In this document: one piece after another, positions 11,863-23,539 of the stretch | How the letters are laid out: each line of letters starts with the position of its first letter | Numbering within the stretch: position 1 is the first letter of the stretch | Assembly (NCBI RefSeq): GCF_947179165.1 | Contig: NC_077243.1 | Location: 8,426,001-8,490,000 of the forward strand | Reading direction: 5' to 3' | DNA from: Solanum dulcamara | Lineage: Eukaryota > Streptophyta > Magnoliopsida > Solanales > Solanaceae | Length of the DNA: 64,000 bases | Position numbers and translations under genes: made by a program | Notes under the pieces: generated by a model | What the model was told of the DNA's origin: nothing | What the model saw: only the letters and a program-made list of their open reading frames with translations | The model's database searches: none

Positions 11863-12665
11863 AGAGGTTTGCAAAAATCGAACCGACTAATAAATCAAAT
11901 CGAAAAAAATATTATTGGGTTATTGTTATTAGGTTATTGGATTTTCGGGTTTTTAATGGTTTTATAAAAACAAATTATCAGGTTATCAATTTTTAGTATT
12001 GGGTTATTGGGTAAACCGATAACCCATTAAGATGGTAGTAATGTACTACTTTATCCTTCATAAATATTAAATATTAGTAATAATTTAACATAACTAGACA
12101 CTATATGAGTACGCTACAGTTTTCACAATACTTCTACTTCACACTATGTCACTTTAGTCTTTACTCAAAACCTAAAGATTAAAGTAAGAACTAAGAATTG
12201 TTCAAGATTGTCTTGTTGGATTGCTTGATTTAGTTTCAGTTTTAATTTGCAATTGTAGCTTTTTGCAAATTTATAAACGTCTGTAATTTGATTAACATCA
12301 GAAATTTCATATTATGTTTTGGTTGTAACATGTAATTGTAGCCTTCGTACTATATCTATTAATATTGATGCAATTTCTGATTATATTTTTTGTTTCACTA
12401 TATCAAAACATTTACAGGCTTACAGTTGATTTGCTTGTTTCACTGTATCGCGCCAAATTGTTAGAGAAGTGAGAAGTCATATATTTATTTTATGAGCATT
12501 ATTTTATTGGGTAAATTAAAAATCGAACCGTTAACGATCAAAAACTCATAAAACGATAAAAATATCTTATTGGTTTTTTATTGGTTTCGGATATTAAAAA
12601 ATTAAAAATCGATAAATTGAACTAATATTACATAAAATCGAATTGAACCGATCGATGCACACCCT
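11863..12665. mobile_element. AGGGTGTGCA-type terminal-inverted-repeat element
   Basis: The left end AGAGGTTTGCAAAAATCG and the reverse complement of the right end, AGGGTGTGCATCGATCGG, are similar. The word ATCAATAG flanks both sides (11854-11861 and 12667-12674), consistent with an 8-10-bp target duplication. The interior is rich in GGTTATTGGG and AACCGATAA words on both strands. Non-coding. Related to 16609-17225, 21798-22420 and 44274-44882. Confidence 0.55.
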
Positions 12666-12780
12666 AATCAATAGGGAGAGTCGAGAAAAGAAGAAAATAG
12701 TCGAAGAAGAAAAGATGGAGATGGAGTTGAAAAGTTGATGGGCTTAGATGAACCAAATGTCCAAATAATAAAGGGAAGGG

Positions 12781-13190
12781 GAATTTTCGCATATAACCAC
12801 TCAAAAATATCTTAATTATGCTCCATAGCTATAGTTTGCTATTTATAATTCGTAACTATAGTTATAATAACGTTTGTATTATTGATGCAATATTTTATAT
12901 GTTTGTATAATTCGCTATACAATTTACAGTTTTTATATAACGTTTGTATATTTTACTATATACAATTCATGCACAACGTTTATATATTTTGCTATATAAT
13001 TCGATTTGCGCACAACGTTTGTATAAATCGCGTGAATTATACAAAACTCAACTGTATAATCTCGCAAATTGTACAAAATTCAAATTGTAATTACAGTTAG
13101 ATGTTTGCCGCGAGCCATAATTAATCCAAACTATAACTATGTTAGCTAATTAACTAGTATATATTTGCTTATCCACATAATTTTTCCTAA
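12781..13190. mobile_element. Non-coding inverted-repeat element, family B copy 1
   Basis: The left end contains ATATAACCACTCAAAAATAT and TAGCTATAGTTTGC. The right end, read in reverse, contains GGATAAGCAAATATATACTA and TAGTTAATTAGCTAA. The same two ends occur, swapped, in 22884-23237. The interior repeats AACGTTTGTATA and AATTCGCTATA. Confidence 0.6.
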
Positions 13191-13815
13191 AGGAAATGCT
13201 ATATTCAAAGTAAAAATAACACTTATTTATCGATTTTTACTTAAATTAAATTTATTTTTTATCTTTAATTTTTCTAAGTTTTTGTATTTTGATAGAGAAT
13301 GTGTGAAAATCCTAATCAAAAGTGTCATGTCCAAGTTAGTTCTCCCGATTAACCTATAAATCATGAAAGAAATTAAGTTATTAAAAAAAAAAAAAAACAT
13401 AGGCCAAACCCTCCCAATAATCTACTTGGGAGGGAAGAGAAAATACAATGATATATGTTTAATTGCACAGAATCTTTTCTTCTAATTTTTTGGGTAGAAA
13501 TTTCTTTGAAATCTTATTTTATATTTAATACAAATAAATATCTAAACTTAAAGTTTCAATTAAATTTAGTAATTAATAAATATTCAATTTATCTCAAATT
13601 ATATGACATACTTTTTTTTATTATGTTCCAAAATGATTCTTAGTATATCCCAAAATGAATGTTATCTATAATTAGAAATAATTTAACTTTAAAATTGCAC
13701 TTTTATTTAATTTTAGAATTAATCCTTTTTAAGAAAATAATTTATAACTACGTACACAATTAAATAATGTCATATAATATGACGGAGGAAGAAATATCTA
13801 ATAGTCCTAAAGAAG
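13191..13815. other. AT-rich intergenic, no gene recognised
   Basis: Only short low-complexity Phe/Leu/Asn-rich readings are present. No motif or repeat boundary could be supported. Confidence 0.5.
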
Positions 13816-14830
13816 TGTAATGACTTGCTCCCGTCGTTATGGATAAGCCAATGGGGAAAGAATTTGAGCCAGAATACTTTTGAGTAGTAACTTGAAAATT
13901 TGAGCCTTGCCAGACTTGGACGAAATCTGAGTCAAATGAGGTCTGGGGTAATCCGGTAATGGATGGGGAATTTGATTATGAATTCGATTTTTTGAGTTGA
14001 TAGCCAAATGTTAAGGAACCTCTATGGCTTTGCGAAATCAAATTCGGGCTAGTAGAATGGCTGTAATTGGTCTTGGCGTGAAAGAAGTATTTTGGAACGT
14101 AAAGGATTGAGGGTGTGTTGCGAAATGGAGGTTTGAGATGCAAATCCTAAATTTTTGTCTCCATGCAACATGTCACGAAGATATTATTCCCGTTATGGCG
14201 GGGTAAGTAGAGTCATGGCGGGACAGTCGCGGACTTAAGTCAAAAAGATCCCAAAATTATTTTTGCTTCTCCACTTCGTTCTTGAGAGACCAGAAGCGAC
14301 CTAGGGCGATTTTCCTTCAGTTTTCCACTTGTTTCTTCATCCAAGGTAAGTTAATCATTCCTCTAACTTGTATTTTGATTCCTAGACTTTAGAATCTATG
14401 TGAATGCTTTTAGGGGAAGGTTTTAGCCTGATTTAATGGTGAAAAGGCCCTAATTTGGGGAGATGATCATGAAAGTGACCAAGGATTAGGATTTTGTTAT
14501 AATTCGAGTATTGTACGTCATTGTTCATTGATTCTTTGTATTTTTTATTATTTTTAGACCAAGAACAAGTCAAGAGACTTCGAAAAGGGAAAGCTTCAAT
14601 TCTTTAGAGTTCCCAAGGCTTGGTTTTGAGGTAGGTGATAATTTTATTCCCCATTTGTGTTATATGTGCCTGTTAACTACAATTAATAGTATTGCGTGCA
14701 TGTATGTGACTAGAGAAAGATATAATGAACCTAATGAAATGATTATCTCTGATCAATTGTATGCAGCGAACTTGTTACTTGATTGTGCAAGTTGAGAATC
14801 ATTCATTGTTGACTGTGATTGTGATTGTTG

Positions 14831-14910
14831 GATCAGGTACCACACTGGTACATATTAGATCGGGTGTCACACCAACATATATTGGATCGGGTACCACACT
14901 GGTACAGACT
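14831..14910 (+). repeat. Three tandem about 27-bp units inside the old LTR
   Basis: Units start GATCAGGTACCACACTGG, GATCGGGTGTCACACCAA and GATCGGGTACCACACTGG. Comparable GGGTAC repeats occur in the younger Gypsy LTRs of the window. Confidence 0.65.
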
Positions 14911-15251
14911 AACAGTTTGGGTATGGTTCCATGAGAGGACTATTGTTGACTATCGTATTTGAGATTGATACTGTGAAACTGTATATTGCTCATGAAATGA
15001 TAATTGGTAATGTATTTCTGTATATGCTTGTCTTTATTATGTTGTGGTTACTTGTGTATGTTTTACTTACTAGACTTGTCGTGTGATCCTATCAGTATAC
15101 CGTTGATTATGTGTACTGATACTGCACTTGCTCTTTCTTTATTGAGTATATGGTATCTTCAGGTGGCTACTGACAAACCTCAGTTAGGAGATTAGTAACT
15201 ATAGAATTCAAGGATGAGCCAACTCTTTTAGTCTACCGTGGATTCTTCTTA

Positions 15252-15493
15252 GTCTTAGTCTTTTTCTTTTGGACTGAGACTATTCCTAGACTTTGCTTAT
15301 TGTATTTATTATATTCGGGGTTGCATTTCTTTATTCTTAGATTTGTTACTTAATAATCTTGGTACAACGATTGTCTTAGTCTTTTTCTTTTGGACTGAGA
15401 CTATTCCTAGACTTTGCTTATTGTATTTATTATTTTTGGGGTTGCATTTCTTTATTCTTAGATTTGTTACTTAATAATCTTGGTACAACGATT
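15252..15493 (+). repeat. 121-bp tandem duplication inside the old Gypsy LTR
   Basis: Two copies (15252-15372 and 15373-15493) begin GTCTTAGTCTTTTTC and end GGTACAACGATT. They differ by only a base or two (TATATTCGGGG versus TATTTTTGGGG), so the duplication is much younger than the element's decay would suggest. Confidence 0.85.
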
Positions 15494-15910
15494 TTCAGGT
15501 TCTAAGGGTGTTAATTTCCGCATTGACTGTTTTATGATTGTTTGATTCATTTCCTAAGTTTATAGGAGCTCTGTCTAAAGCTTTTATAAAAATTGTTTCC
15601 ACATCTTTTAAATGTCTATTCTTTGTTAGATTGTTAGTTGGGGTATATTATTGGTCCTTACAACAGAGGATTAGTGTGAGTGCCACTCACGGTTCAATTT
15701 TGATCGTGACAAAATTGGTATTAGAGCTCTAGGTTTGTTGATTTCGTTGAACCAAAACGAGTCTAGTAGAGTATTGCAGATGGTACGGAGAGCTCTGCAC
15801 TTTTCTTCAAGAGGCTGTAGGACTTTAGGAAATCTCTCTATCTTTTTCTCTCTTTGTGCTATAACTTGATTTCAATTGGTATCTAACCCTTTTCATTCTC
15901 TTGTCTGCAG

Positions 15911-16608
15911 ATGGTTAACACGCGATACAATAATTTCTGACTCGTAGCTTCCATTAATGAGCCAAAGAAGAGTCAGCAGTGAGGGAACGTGGTGAGGCAG
16001 GGGTAGGAGAAGAGGACGAGGCCGAGGAAGGAAAACACCCGCTAGGGGTGAAGCTTAAGCTGGGAATGTCTAGCAAGAAAAGGTATCTCATGCACTCTAG
16101 GCTGAAGTATAAGAGAATGTGGAGATAGGGGTTGAGGACGATGTTGAGCATGAGGAGAATGCAGAGGCTGAGGATGCAGAAATTTCCCCCTTTGGACTCA
16201 ACTATAACTCAACAAATCATGACATTTCTGAGTAGGCTGGTCGGGTCTAAAGCCATTCCCACAGTGCCAGTTATTCAAGCTCCAGTTGCTCTTCACGTGG
16301 TTACTACAGTCCCTCAGATGGATGAAGCATTAAGCAGTGATGCCTCTTTTCGTTCAGTTCTGAACCCAGTGATGACTGGCACTAAGCATGGGATGCTGAC
16401 CAAGTTTTTGAACCTGAAGCCTCCAGTATTCCAGCGTTTTGAGAGAAACGATGCCTACGAGTTTATTCTGAATTGCTACAAAGACTTCACAAGTTGAGCA
16501 TAGTACATACTAGCATGGATTTGAGTTCGAGATTTTTCAGCTTCAAGATAAAGCTGAGAGGATTCGTTTTTTTGTCAAGGGATTGAATCCCGAGAAACAT
16601 CAAGGAAT
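15911..16608 (+). pseudogene. Gypsy retrotransposon gag remnant
   Basis: It starts ATGGTTAACACGCG (MVNTRYNN) and passes through an acidic/basic linker. The capsid-like words LTKFLNLKPPVFQRFERNDA and AYEFILNCYKDF follow, and then, after a frameshift, sequence reading LHKLSIVHTSMDL. This order is typical of plant Ty3/Gypsy gag, which packages element RNA. Stops and frameshifts break it, for example TGA at 16495-16497. Sequence reading VKGLNPE marks its last recognisable part, immediately before a MITE insertion. Protease, RT and integrase are not present downstream. Confidence 0.7.
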
Positions 16609-17225
16609 AGGGGTGTACATGGATCGGATTGGTTCGGATTTTTTTACAAACTAAATCAAACCATTTGTGTCGGGTTATTAAATCTATAAACCAAATCAAA
16701 CCAATAAAATTTGGGTTTTTCGATATCAATTTTTCTCGGGTTTTTTCGGGTTTCTCGAGTTTTTTTATAGTATCTAATAAAAAGCATAGAGCAGTGCTTC
16801 TTAAAAAGAGTTCTAATACAAAATATCAACATATAAGATGGAGGCAGAACACTGTTTGAAGTTTTAACTTTATAATATAACTTTATAAGATGGATTTTTT
16901 TGTATATTATTTAGATGAGCTTCTCAAGTCCAAATCTAAATGTAAGAAAGAAAACAAAAATTATGAAAAATTTTTAAAAAATATTTATAAATTACATTTT
17001 AATAATTTTTTTTATGTTTAACATAATTTAAAAGTGTATATCTATAATCAAGTCGGTTTGTGTTTGGTTTGACTTTTTTTAGTTAAAACCAAACCAACCC
17101 TATAATGATTGCGTTTTTTTTTCAAACACCAAACCAAGTCAAACCAAACCACTAGTCGGGTTTTTTTTTGATTTGATTTGGTTTATCGATTTGGTGCAGT
17201 TTATCGATTTGCCATGTACAGCCCT
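16609..17225. mobile_element. 617-bp MITE with 10-bp target duplication inserted in the old gag
   Basis: Termini are AGGGGTGTACATGG and, as reverse complement of the right end, AGGGCTGTACATGG. ATCAAGGAAT flanks it at 16599-16608 and 17226-17235. The interior is rich in AACCAAACCAA on one side and GGTTTGGTTTG on the other. Terminal type and a 9-11-bp duplication would fit a Mutator-like non-autonomous element; that assignment is inferred. Confidence 0.8.
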
Positions 17226-17471
17226 ATCAAGGAATAGAAGGGAAGGTATATATATTTGTAATAAATGATAGAGGGACTAATGGAAGTTGGGCCAATGCCA
17301 GTCCATCACAACTTAATACATACAATCCAAATCTCCAACTCAACCCAAGAAAGTCCAGATAATAGAAGGTATTATCTCCATATTGGGCCTTGACACTTGT
17401 CCTTTGGGTGGAAACAAATCGTTGTCATTTTTCCCCCCTTCATTTTATAGAAGAAACTTATGAACCCCTAT

Positions 17472-17815
17472 AATATTTAAATGTTGCACATTGTTTCCCA
17501 TACTAGTAAAATATGCGAAATCTAGTTATTCTAACCAATCAAGTGAGCATGAAAGCTTATTGGCAAACACAGGGAGAACACTATTACCAATTTTCAATAA
17601 CACAGGTTGTGCTCACACACACAAAAACTAAAAAGAAAAGGGGAGCCATCTCCATAATTAATTTTCAAGTATAGAGTAAAAGATGAGAAAATATTTGAGA
17701 ATAAAAAAAATTAAAGGTAAAATTTTAAAAATTATAATTTTTAAACAAATTATTATTACTCTATTTATAATAATTTTTAAAATAATTATGTACAAACTTT
17801 CCTTAAAACCTTCTT
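17472..17815. repeat. Duplicated block A, copy 2 (partner 7666-8010)
   Basis: Collinear with 7666-8010 over about 340 bp, with small indels. It is directly joined to block C (17816-18200), so 17472-18345 is a mosaic. Confidence 0.7.
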
Positions 17816-18200
17816 CTTTTAAAATAATTTGATAGTTTATGTAACAATTGACTTAATTGAAAAAGTTTTCAAAACTATAATCAATCATAACTTACCTAAA
17901 ATATAAACATTTGTGGTGTTATGTAATGTATAATAATTTATATATGCATATTCTTGTCTCACGAATTATTACAAGAAATATTATACTGTCTATTGAATTA
18001 TTATTTTTAAAATTATAATTAACTATCATGCATTTTAAGAAATTATGAGGATAAAATATATTAAAAAAATATTAAATAAACATAAGATGTCTTTTTTTAA
18101 AATTTAGCTTTAGACCTCCTATTCTAAAATACAAACAGAAATCAATATTTCTAAAACAAAATTTTGCAGTGTACCAAATCAAGAAACATATAAAATAAAA
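17816..18200. repeat. Duplicated block C, copy 1 (partner 23540-23910)
   Basis: Shares TTGATAGTTTAT, ACAATTGACT, AAAATATAAACATTTGTGGT, TTATATATGCATATTCT, GAATTATTACAAGAA and TTTTGCAGTGTA in the same order with 23540-23910. The last part overlaps the NAC-like 3' sequence. Non-coding otherwise. Confidence 0.8.
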
Positions 18201-18345
18201 GGTGAAAAATGATGCAATCACTTATAACATGGAGGAACGGGCTGCTATAATCAAAAGTAAGCTGCATTGACATCATGGCTACTGCGCAACACATCAAATT
18301 TAATGGATGAAATTCAAGAATTCAAGAAAATCAACAAGTTGAGAA
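18140..18345 (+). pseudogene. NAC-like gene 3' fragment
   Basis: Collinear with 25380-25580, the 3' part of the second NAC-like copy: ATTTTGCAGTGT, a GATGCAATCACTTATAACATGGA segment matched by GATACGGTCACTTTTAATATGGA, and CTACTGCGCAACACATCAA matched by CTACTGCACAACACATCAA. The frame is broken by several stops. No NAC domain precedes it here; instead blocks C and A lie immediately upstream. Confidence 0.65.
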
Positions 18346-18586
18346 CTATAAAAAATAAAAAGACCAAGACATTATGAAACCATCAATCAGTGGCTGGTTT
18401 TATCGGATTTTAGCATGATCAAAAAAATAATGACCCCCATAATTAAATTGTATTCCAAAAAAAAAATTGCATTCCAATTATCCAAACATACAAATTTAGA
18501 ATCATAGTAAGATTCAAAAAAAATTGTATTACAAACACATTGTATTTAATGAGAAAAAAATATATTCATTATTTACTTTATACAAC

Positions 18587-18695
18587 AACAACAACAACCC
18601 AGTGAAATCCCACATCGTGGGGCCTGGGGAGGGTAGAGTGTACGCAGACCTGACTCCTACCAATGTAGGAGGGCTGTTTCCGAAAGAACTAATTG
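18587..18695 (+). mobile_element. SINE-like repeat (Au-type motifs)
   Basis: A CAACAACAACAACCCAGTG leader is followed by GGGGCCTGGGGAGGGT, GTACGCAGACCT and GAGGGCTGTTTCC. The last three words in this order are characteristic of Au-family tRNA-derived SINEs found across plants. The 3' tail and target duplication were not resolved, so the ends are approximate. Confidence 0.55.
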
Positions 18696-18699
18696 TATT

Positions 18700-19920
18700 C
18701 AAAAATAATTTTATATTTCAAATATATAACATACAAAAAAAATAAAAAAAAGGTTTACCATTCACAGTTTGTATCCCAAACAGATTACAAAGTAAAAATT
18801 GTATTTCGAAACTTAATTGCATGTATCCCAACCAAATTACAAAATGTTTTAGATTAAATATACGATTTGTATCCATCTTCTAAATTGTATTTTAGGTGCA
18901 AATGTGTATTCGAGATAGATAAGCATATAACTATGTATAAAAAAGCGTACAAACAGATAAGCATATAAATTCAAAACAGATTAGCATAATCAAAATCAAA
19001 ATCTACTGAGAATAAAATTAAACTTTGAACTGTTGTATCCAAAACACTTTGAATTCGAAATAGAACTTTCATTTTTTGGTGTTCAAAACAAATTGAAATT
19101 GGCCATGTTATGTATTTCAACGAGTTTTCGCGGTCAATTATCTCCTACAGTTCCAATTTTGTATTCAAAATCTTCTTCACTATATCGATTTCCTTTTTCT
19201 CAGTAAAAACTTTAATCAATCATCTTGCCTTCTACGAAGAAGGAGGATCATCACTGAAAAATTCAAAGTCGCTAATGAAAGATGAGGAAGACAAGAGAAT
19301 TAATATCCTATTTTTGTCTCCTAATGTGTAACGTAAATACAGATATATTTTCAGTACTACTTACCTAATTTGAAATATTCTCTCTCATAATTTTCTCTAA
19401 TTTATTATTTCTTAATTGTATTCTATTAAGTTAAATCAAAGAAAAAAAAACATAAATCAACCCTATCGCAAATAAAATATAGCTATTTTTAATAAATATT
19501 GAAAGTGTAGCTAAAGGCACCTATTAAATACTAAAATGTTGTTGTTTTGTAAATTTTCCCATCTATTTTTACAATTATTTGGCTTTCCTCTTATAGAAAA
19601 ATCAAGAAAAAAATTAAAAGAATGAAAGGAAAAAAAAAATTACACAACCAAACGCTACATACAAAGTACAAAGCCTGTCGATATTTGCTGGACTGACTTT
19701 ATTCTTTCAACTTTCCTTGGATTCTATCTCTTTATTTTTCCTTTTTTAAAAACAAAAAACAAAAAAAAACTGATGTTCTTGTAAGAAGCATACATGGTTA
19801 CTCTCTCATTGATGGGCTCCATGTTTTGAATTGAGAGTGAACAGAAAAAAGAAAGAAAGGTATAGAGGCTCCATGTTTTGGAGTTTCAATAAGAAAAGGC
19901 CAGATGAAAAAGTCTTCATA
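18700..19920. other. AT-rich intergenic, no gene recognised
   Basis: TTGTATCC/TTGTATTC words recur between about 18500 and 18900. Short ORFs here show no family motif. Confidence 0.5.
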
Positions 19921-19924
19921 CAAG

Positions 19925-20781
19925 GGACAGAGCCGTCTCAATCATAAGGTCACTAAAATAATGGCTTGGAACCTCAATTTTTTGGGACCTCTAATTTGAG
20001 AAATTGAATATTTTTTAGATAATTGTAGTATCCAATCTTACGTGGCTTTCTATTTTGTTGTCTTATTTATATTCTGATTACTAACCTAACATGATCCCGT
20101 AACATTATTCCTATATTCCCTTTCTTATCTTTCCCTTTTTTTCTTAGCTCTCACCCTTTTTGCTCCCTTGATGATTCAAACTCACAATTTTAGGGTTGGA
20201 GTGAGGGGTGCTTACCGTCTCGAGCAAGACACTTATTTAAACCTTCTTAAACTCCAAAGAGTCGACTGACTCTTAGTTGTTTTCGCCGCGGATGCGGAAG
20301 ACCATCATTCTCTTATTATTGAATATTCTGAAGCCTCCCAAAAGTTAAACCTTTTGCATTATGCAAAATCTATTGTTGTCTGTTTTCAAAAAGATCAAAT
20401 CCGCTCTTTGAAGTCTTCTTGAATTTCAAGCATTGCAACAAGTTATCATTATATTGAAGCAACACAATACAACACTATTTCAATATCATTATATCAACTT
20501 ATCAGATTTAGCGCAATACTATTTGGATGTCGCTATATCAATTTATTAAATTCTTGAGCCAGATTTTATCATTCTAAATATTTTTTGATTGAAAATTTGT
20601 ATTGTTTACCTTCTTACTTCATAATGTATGTATACATTCTACCCTCCACAAACTTCATTTAAAGGATTACACAGGATATATTATTGTTGTTATTGTCATT
20701 CAATTTATATATGTCACCTAAAAAAAATTAGGATTTCTAAATAAATTTTGACTTTATGCTCCAAATCTTGTTGAGACGGTT
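19925..20781. mobile_element. Possible TIR element with CAGAGCCGTCTCAA ends
   Basis: The left end CAGAGCCGTCTCAA matches the reverse complement of the right end, CAGAACCGTCTCAA. CAGAG-type ends occur in hAT elements. The flanks (AAGGGA and AATTAAGG) are not a clean 8-bp duplication, so superfamily and boundaries are tentative. No transposase is seen. Confidence 0.45.
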
Positions 20782-20789
20782 CTGAATTA

Positions 20790-21790
20790 AGGAATGAATA
20801 CTTTATAAAATGTGTGAATAGTTTATAGTAAAAAATATATAATGTTAACGAAGAAAGCTTTATTATTTTACAAAAAGAAAGGAAAGCATGCGTCACCTTA
20901 CATTTACATTCCCCAAAAAAATACTTTATGATCTTTTTTTTTTGTCATTAGTTTTCTCAATGTTTTCCCCATTCAATTTCACATTTACTGATCTAAATAA
21001 GTTTAGATAAGTTGTCTCATATTAATTTCAATAACTCACCTAAATTCGTTCCATCATTGAATATTTCTTTATGTCAAAAATATTACATAAGAATTGAAAA
21101 GGAACTTGAAAATATTGGTAAAATCATGTATACATGTCGGATTACACATATTCGTTTATAGAAATTTTAACATAACTATTTAATTCTTTTAACCGTGTCA
21201 AGCACAGACAATTATGTGAAACATAGGTCCGGTGATGTCACATGGCTGTTATACATTTATCTATTTTTTAAAAAGATTTTTGACCTTTTTCACCCGCTGT
21301 CTAAATCACTTCTTACAGAACTATTAATTAACATGTTTGGCCAAGTTTATTTTTTTCCTTCCAAAAATGTTTATAAAAAGTGAAGTGATTAGCAAAAATT
21401 TTCAGAGAAAATAAGTTTTTCGTAGGGTAGCAGAAGTTGTTTGAGAACTGAAATGACTGGGCCTCGAATGTATATAAAATCGATACTAATTAATTTGAAG
21501 TTTAAGCATTGCAAATGGGTTAAAATAAAATATAAACTGAAGTCGGAATGAAGCTTGTGGTTCCAAAGAATTATTGAGAGTTTGAGACTCAAATAATTTT
21601 TTGAAGCAATGACAAAACCTCCATCTCTCCCTTTTTCTTCTTTAATAATTACTCTAACAGATGCTTAATAGTTCGTCCTTTGTTTGGATTTGTTGGCAAT
21701 ATAGTGAAATAGGCTTCTCCAGATCAAGAGGTTGAGATCTGAACTCCGGTGGAGAATACGTGTAAAGGGTGTTTGATTTCATGCTCTTGA
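20790..21790. other. AT-rich intergenic, no gene recognised
   Basis: Short ORFs at 21195-21383 and 21389-21592 have no recognisable domain. Confidence 0.5.
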
Positions 21791-21797
21791 AGATAGG

Positions 21798-22420
21798 AAT
21801 CAAAACCGTTCAAAATCAAACCGAAATCAATAAACCGAATTAAAAAAAGTTATTGATTTATTGATAATGGGTTATTAATTTAGCGGTTTTGGTAATGGTT
21901 TTAATTTTTTTGTTATCGGGTTATCGTTTTTTAATGGTTTAAGGTTTTTTTTAACGGATTAACCGATAATCCGATAGTAATTTAATAATTTATATTTATT
22001 ACCATTCGGTATATAAAGTCCTTCATTTACGGTTTAGTTTTCATACTTTTATTTCTTGTTGTCTCAAACTCTTGGTTATTATACAATGTTTTACATTTGT
22101 TTTTGAACAAAATACAATTTATCAACTAATGTGCATGGATCATTTGGTTTGTCACCTTGTTTCTAAATAATTTTCAATGGTTTTTTTTTGGTATCAAATC
22201 TTAACGGTTAAACCGATAAGCGAACCAATAATGATCAATAACCGGTAACCGATAACAGATAAATCAATATCTTAATGGTTCTATAACGGTTTGACATGTC
22301 TATAAATTGATAATTGATAAGTCAAACCAATAAACTTCAAAACCAAACTGAACCGACCTAACCGATAAGTCAAACCGATAAACTTCAAAACCAAACTGAA
22401 CCGACCGATACGCAACCCGC
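21798..22420. mobile_element. Degenerate AACCGATAA-rich inverted-repeat element
   Basis: AATCAAACCGAAATCAATAA near the left end and AACCGATAAGTCAAACCGAT near the right are echoed by GGTTATCGGTTT-type words on the other strand. A short unit (AACTTCAAAACCAAACTGAACCGACC) is duplicated at about 22330-22400. Same general family as 11863-12665. Ends uncertain. Confidence 0.45.
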
Positions 22421-22704
22421 TTTTCTGGCAACATTTTTTCAAATAAGTTTGTTAAGTATTTTTGTTAACTATAAAATATGAGTTACACGAATACGATATT
22501 TTTGGCTGAGATTTTGTATTCCTAGACCTTCAAACTTGTTGAAATCGTCACTTTAATCTATTTTATTAAAAGTTCTGCTTCCGTTTTTGGCATGTGGTGC
22601 TTCATATAACTTTTATTAATTTGAATATAATTTTTTGAAATTACCTGAAAAATAAATCACCAAATGAAAAAAATTAAAGAACAAATAATATATATATTCT
22701 AAAT

Positions 22705-22875
22705 CAAACATTTGTTTCATCTTGTTGTATTCTAATTTAATTACTCCATTGCCATATTTATTGGGTAATTCCATATTTCCTTTTCTTATTTTGTTAAATT
22801 AAAATTTTCAAATTGAAAAAACTTACTCCGTAGTTAAAGTAAAAAAAGTTCAAATGGGAAAAAAAGAAAGCAAAT
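22705..22875 (+). repeat. Upstream repeat of the NAC tandem, copy 1 (partner 24445-24620)
   Basis: About 170 bp (TTGTTGTATTCTAATTTA, TTACTCCATTGCCAT, TTTCCTTTTCTTATTTTG, CCGTAGTTAAAG) recurs at 24445-24620 upstream of the second NAC copy. This shows that the duplicated unit includes upstream sequence. Confidence 0.8.
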
Positions 22876-22883
22876 TAATTTAG

Positions 22884-23237
22884 AAAAATTACTTAAATAA
22901 GCAAATATATACTAGTTAATTAGTTAATATAATTATATTTTAGCTAATTTACAATTCGCCACTAATATTTGATATTAACTACGATTCGAGTTTGTAGAAT
23001 ATACACGTTTGTATAATTCAAAATTATTGTATAACTATTTTAAGCTCAGATGTTTGTGTTTGTATAAATTATTTATTTTGAGTTTATACAAAAATAATTC
23101 AATTATTAGCGAATTATACAAACCCGCGAATTATACAAATGAGACAGTTTAAACTATAACTACAACCTGTAAATATGCAAACTATAGCTAAAGAGTTTAA
23201 TTAAGTTTATTATTGTGGTTATTTACGAAAAAATGTT
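22884..23237. mobile_element. Non-coding inverted-repeat element, family B copy 2
   Basis: Same family as 12781-13190 but in the opposite orientation. It is missing from the matching position in the second NAC unit (about 24626-24640), where AAATTAATTTT runs directly into GGAAAAATGTT. That position is therefore a paralogous empty site. Confidence 0.7.
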
Positions 23238-23539
23238 AAAATTATTGAAATAACTTACGGCCAAAGGGAAAAAAATATATTTTTTTGCATTTTCTTTCGT
23301 GAAAAGACTTAAAATTTGGAACCTTATTAGTAAACACTTGTATCTCACTAAAAGTTCATATACTGATAAAGTGTATATGTATTTGAGTTAAGATTATATA
23401 TGGAAAAAGATATTTTATTCTTAAAAAAATGGGAAGAAATTTGAAAATTTTGAATTTCTTTTCGGAAGAAATTCAGAAACTCAGGGGAGAACAGTGATTT
23501 GTTCCTAATTGACGTGGTTGAATTACATTATCATTGTAA

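Larger units (their letters stand above)
13816..15711 (+). repeat. Old Gypsy-type LTR (5' LTR of a degraded element)
   Basis: It begins TGTAATGACTTGC and ends GATCGTGACA. A primer-binding-like site (TGGTATTAGAGCTC, complementary to initiator Met-tRNA with changes) follows at 15716. The end layout (GTGACA, AAA, then TGGTAT.AGAGC) matches the young Gypsy element at 47873-58161. Internal repeats at 14831-14910 have the form GATCGGGTACCACACTGGTA. No 3' LTR was found in this window. Confidence 0.65.

Noticed and set aside
13816..15711. The old LTR as the partner of the young Gypsy LTR
   Set aside because: Only the terminal layout is shared; the bodies and internal repeats differ, so it is a different family.
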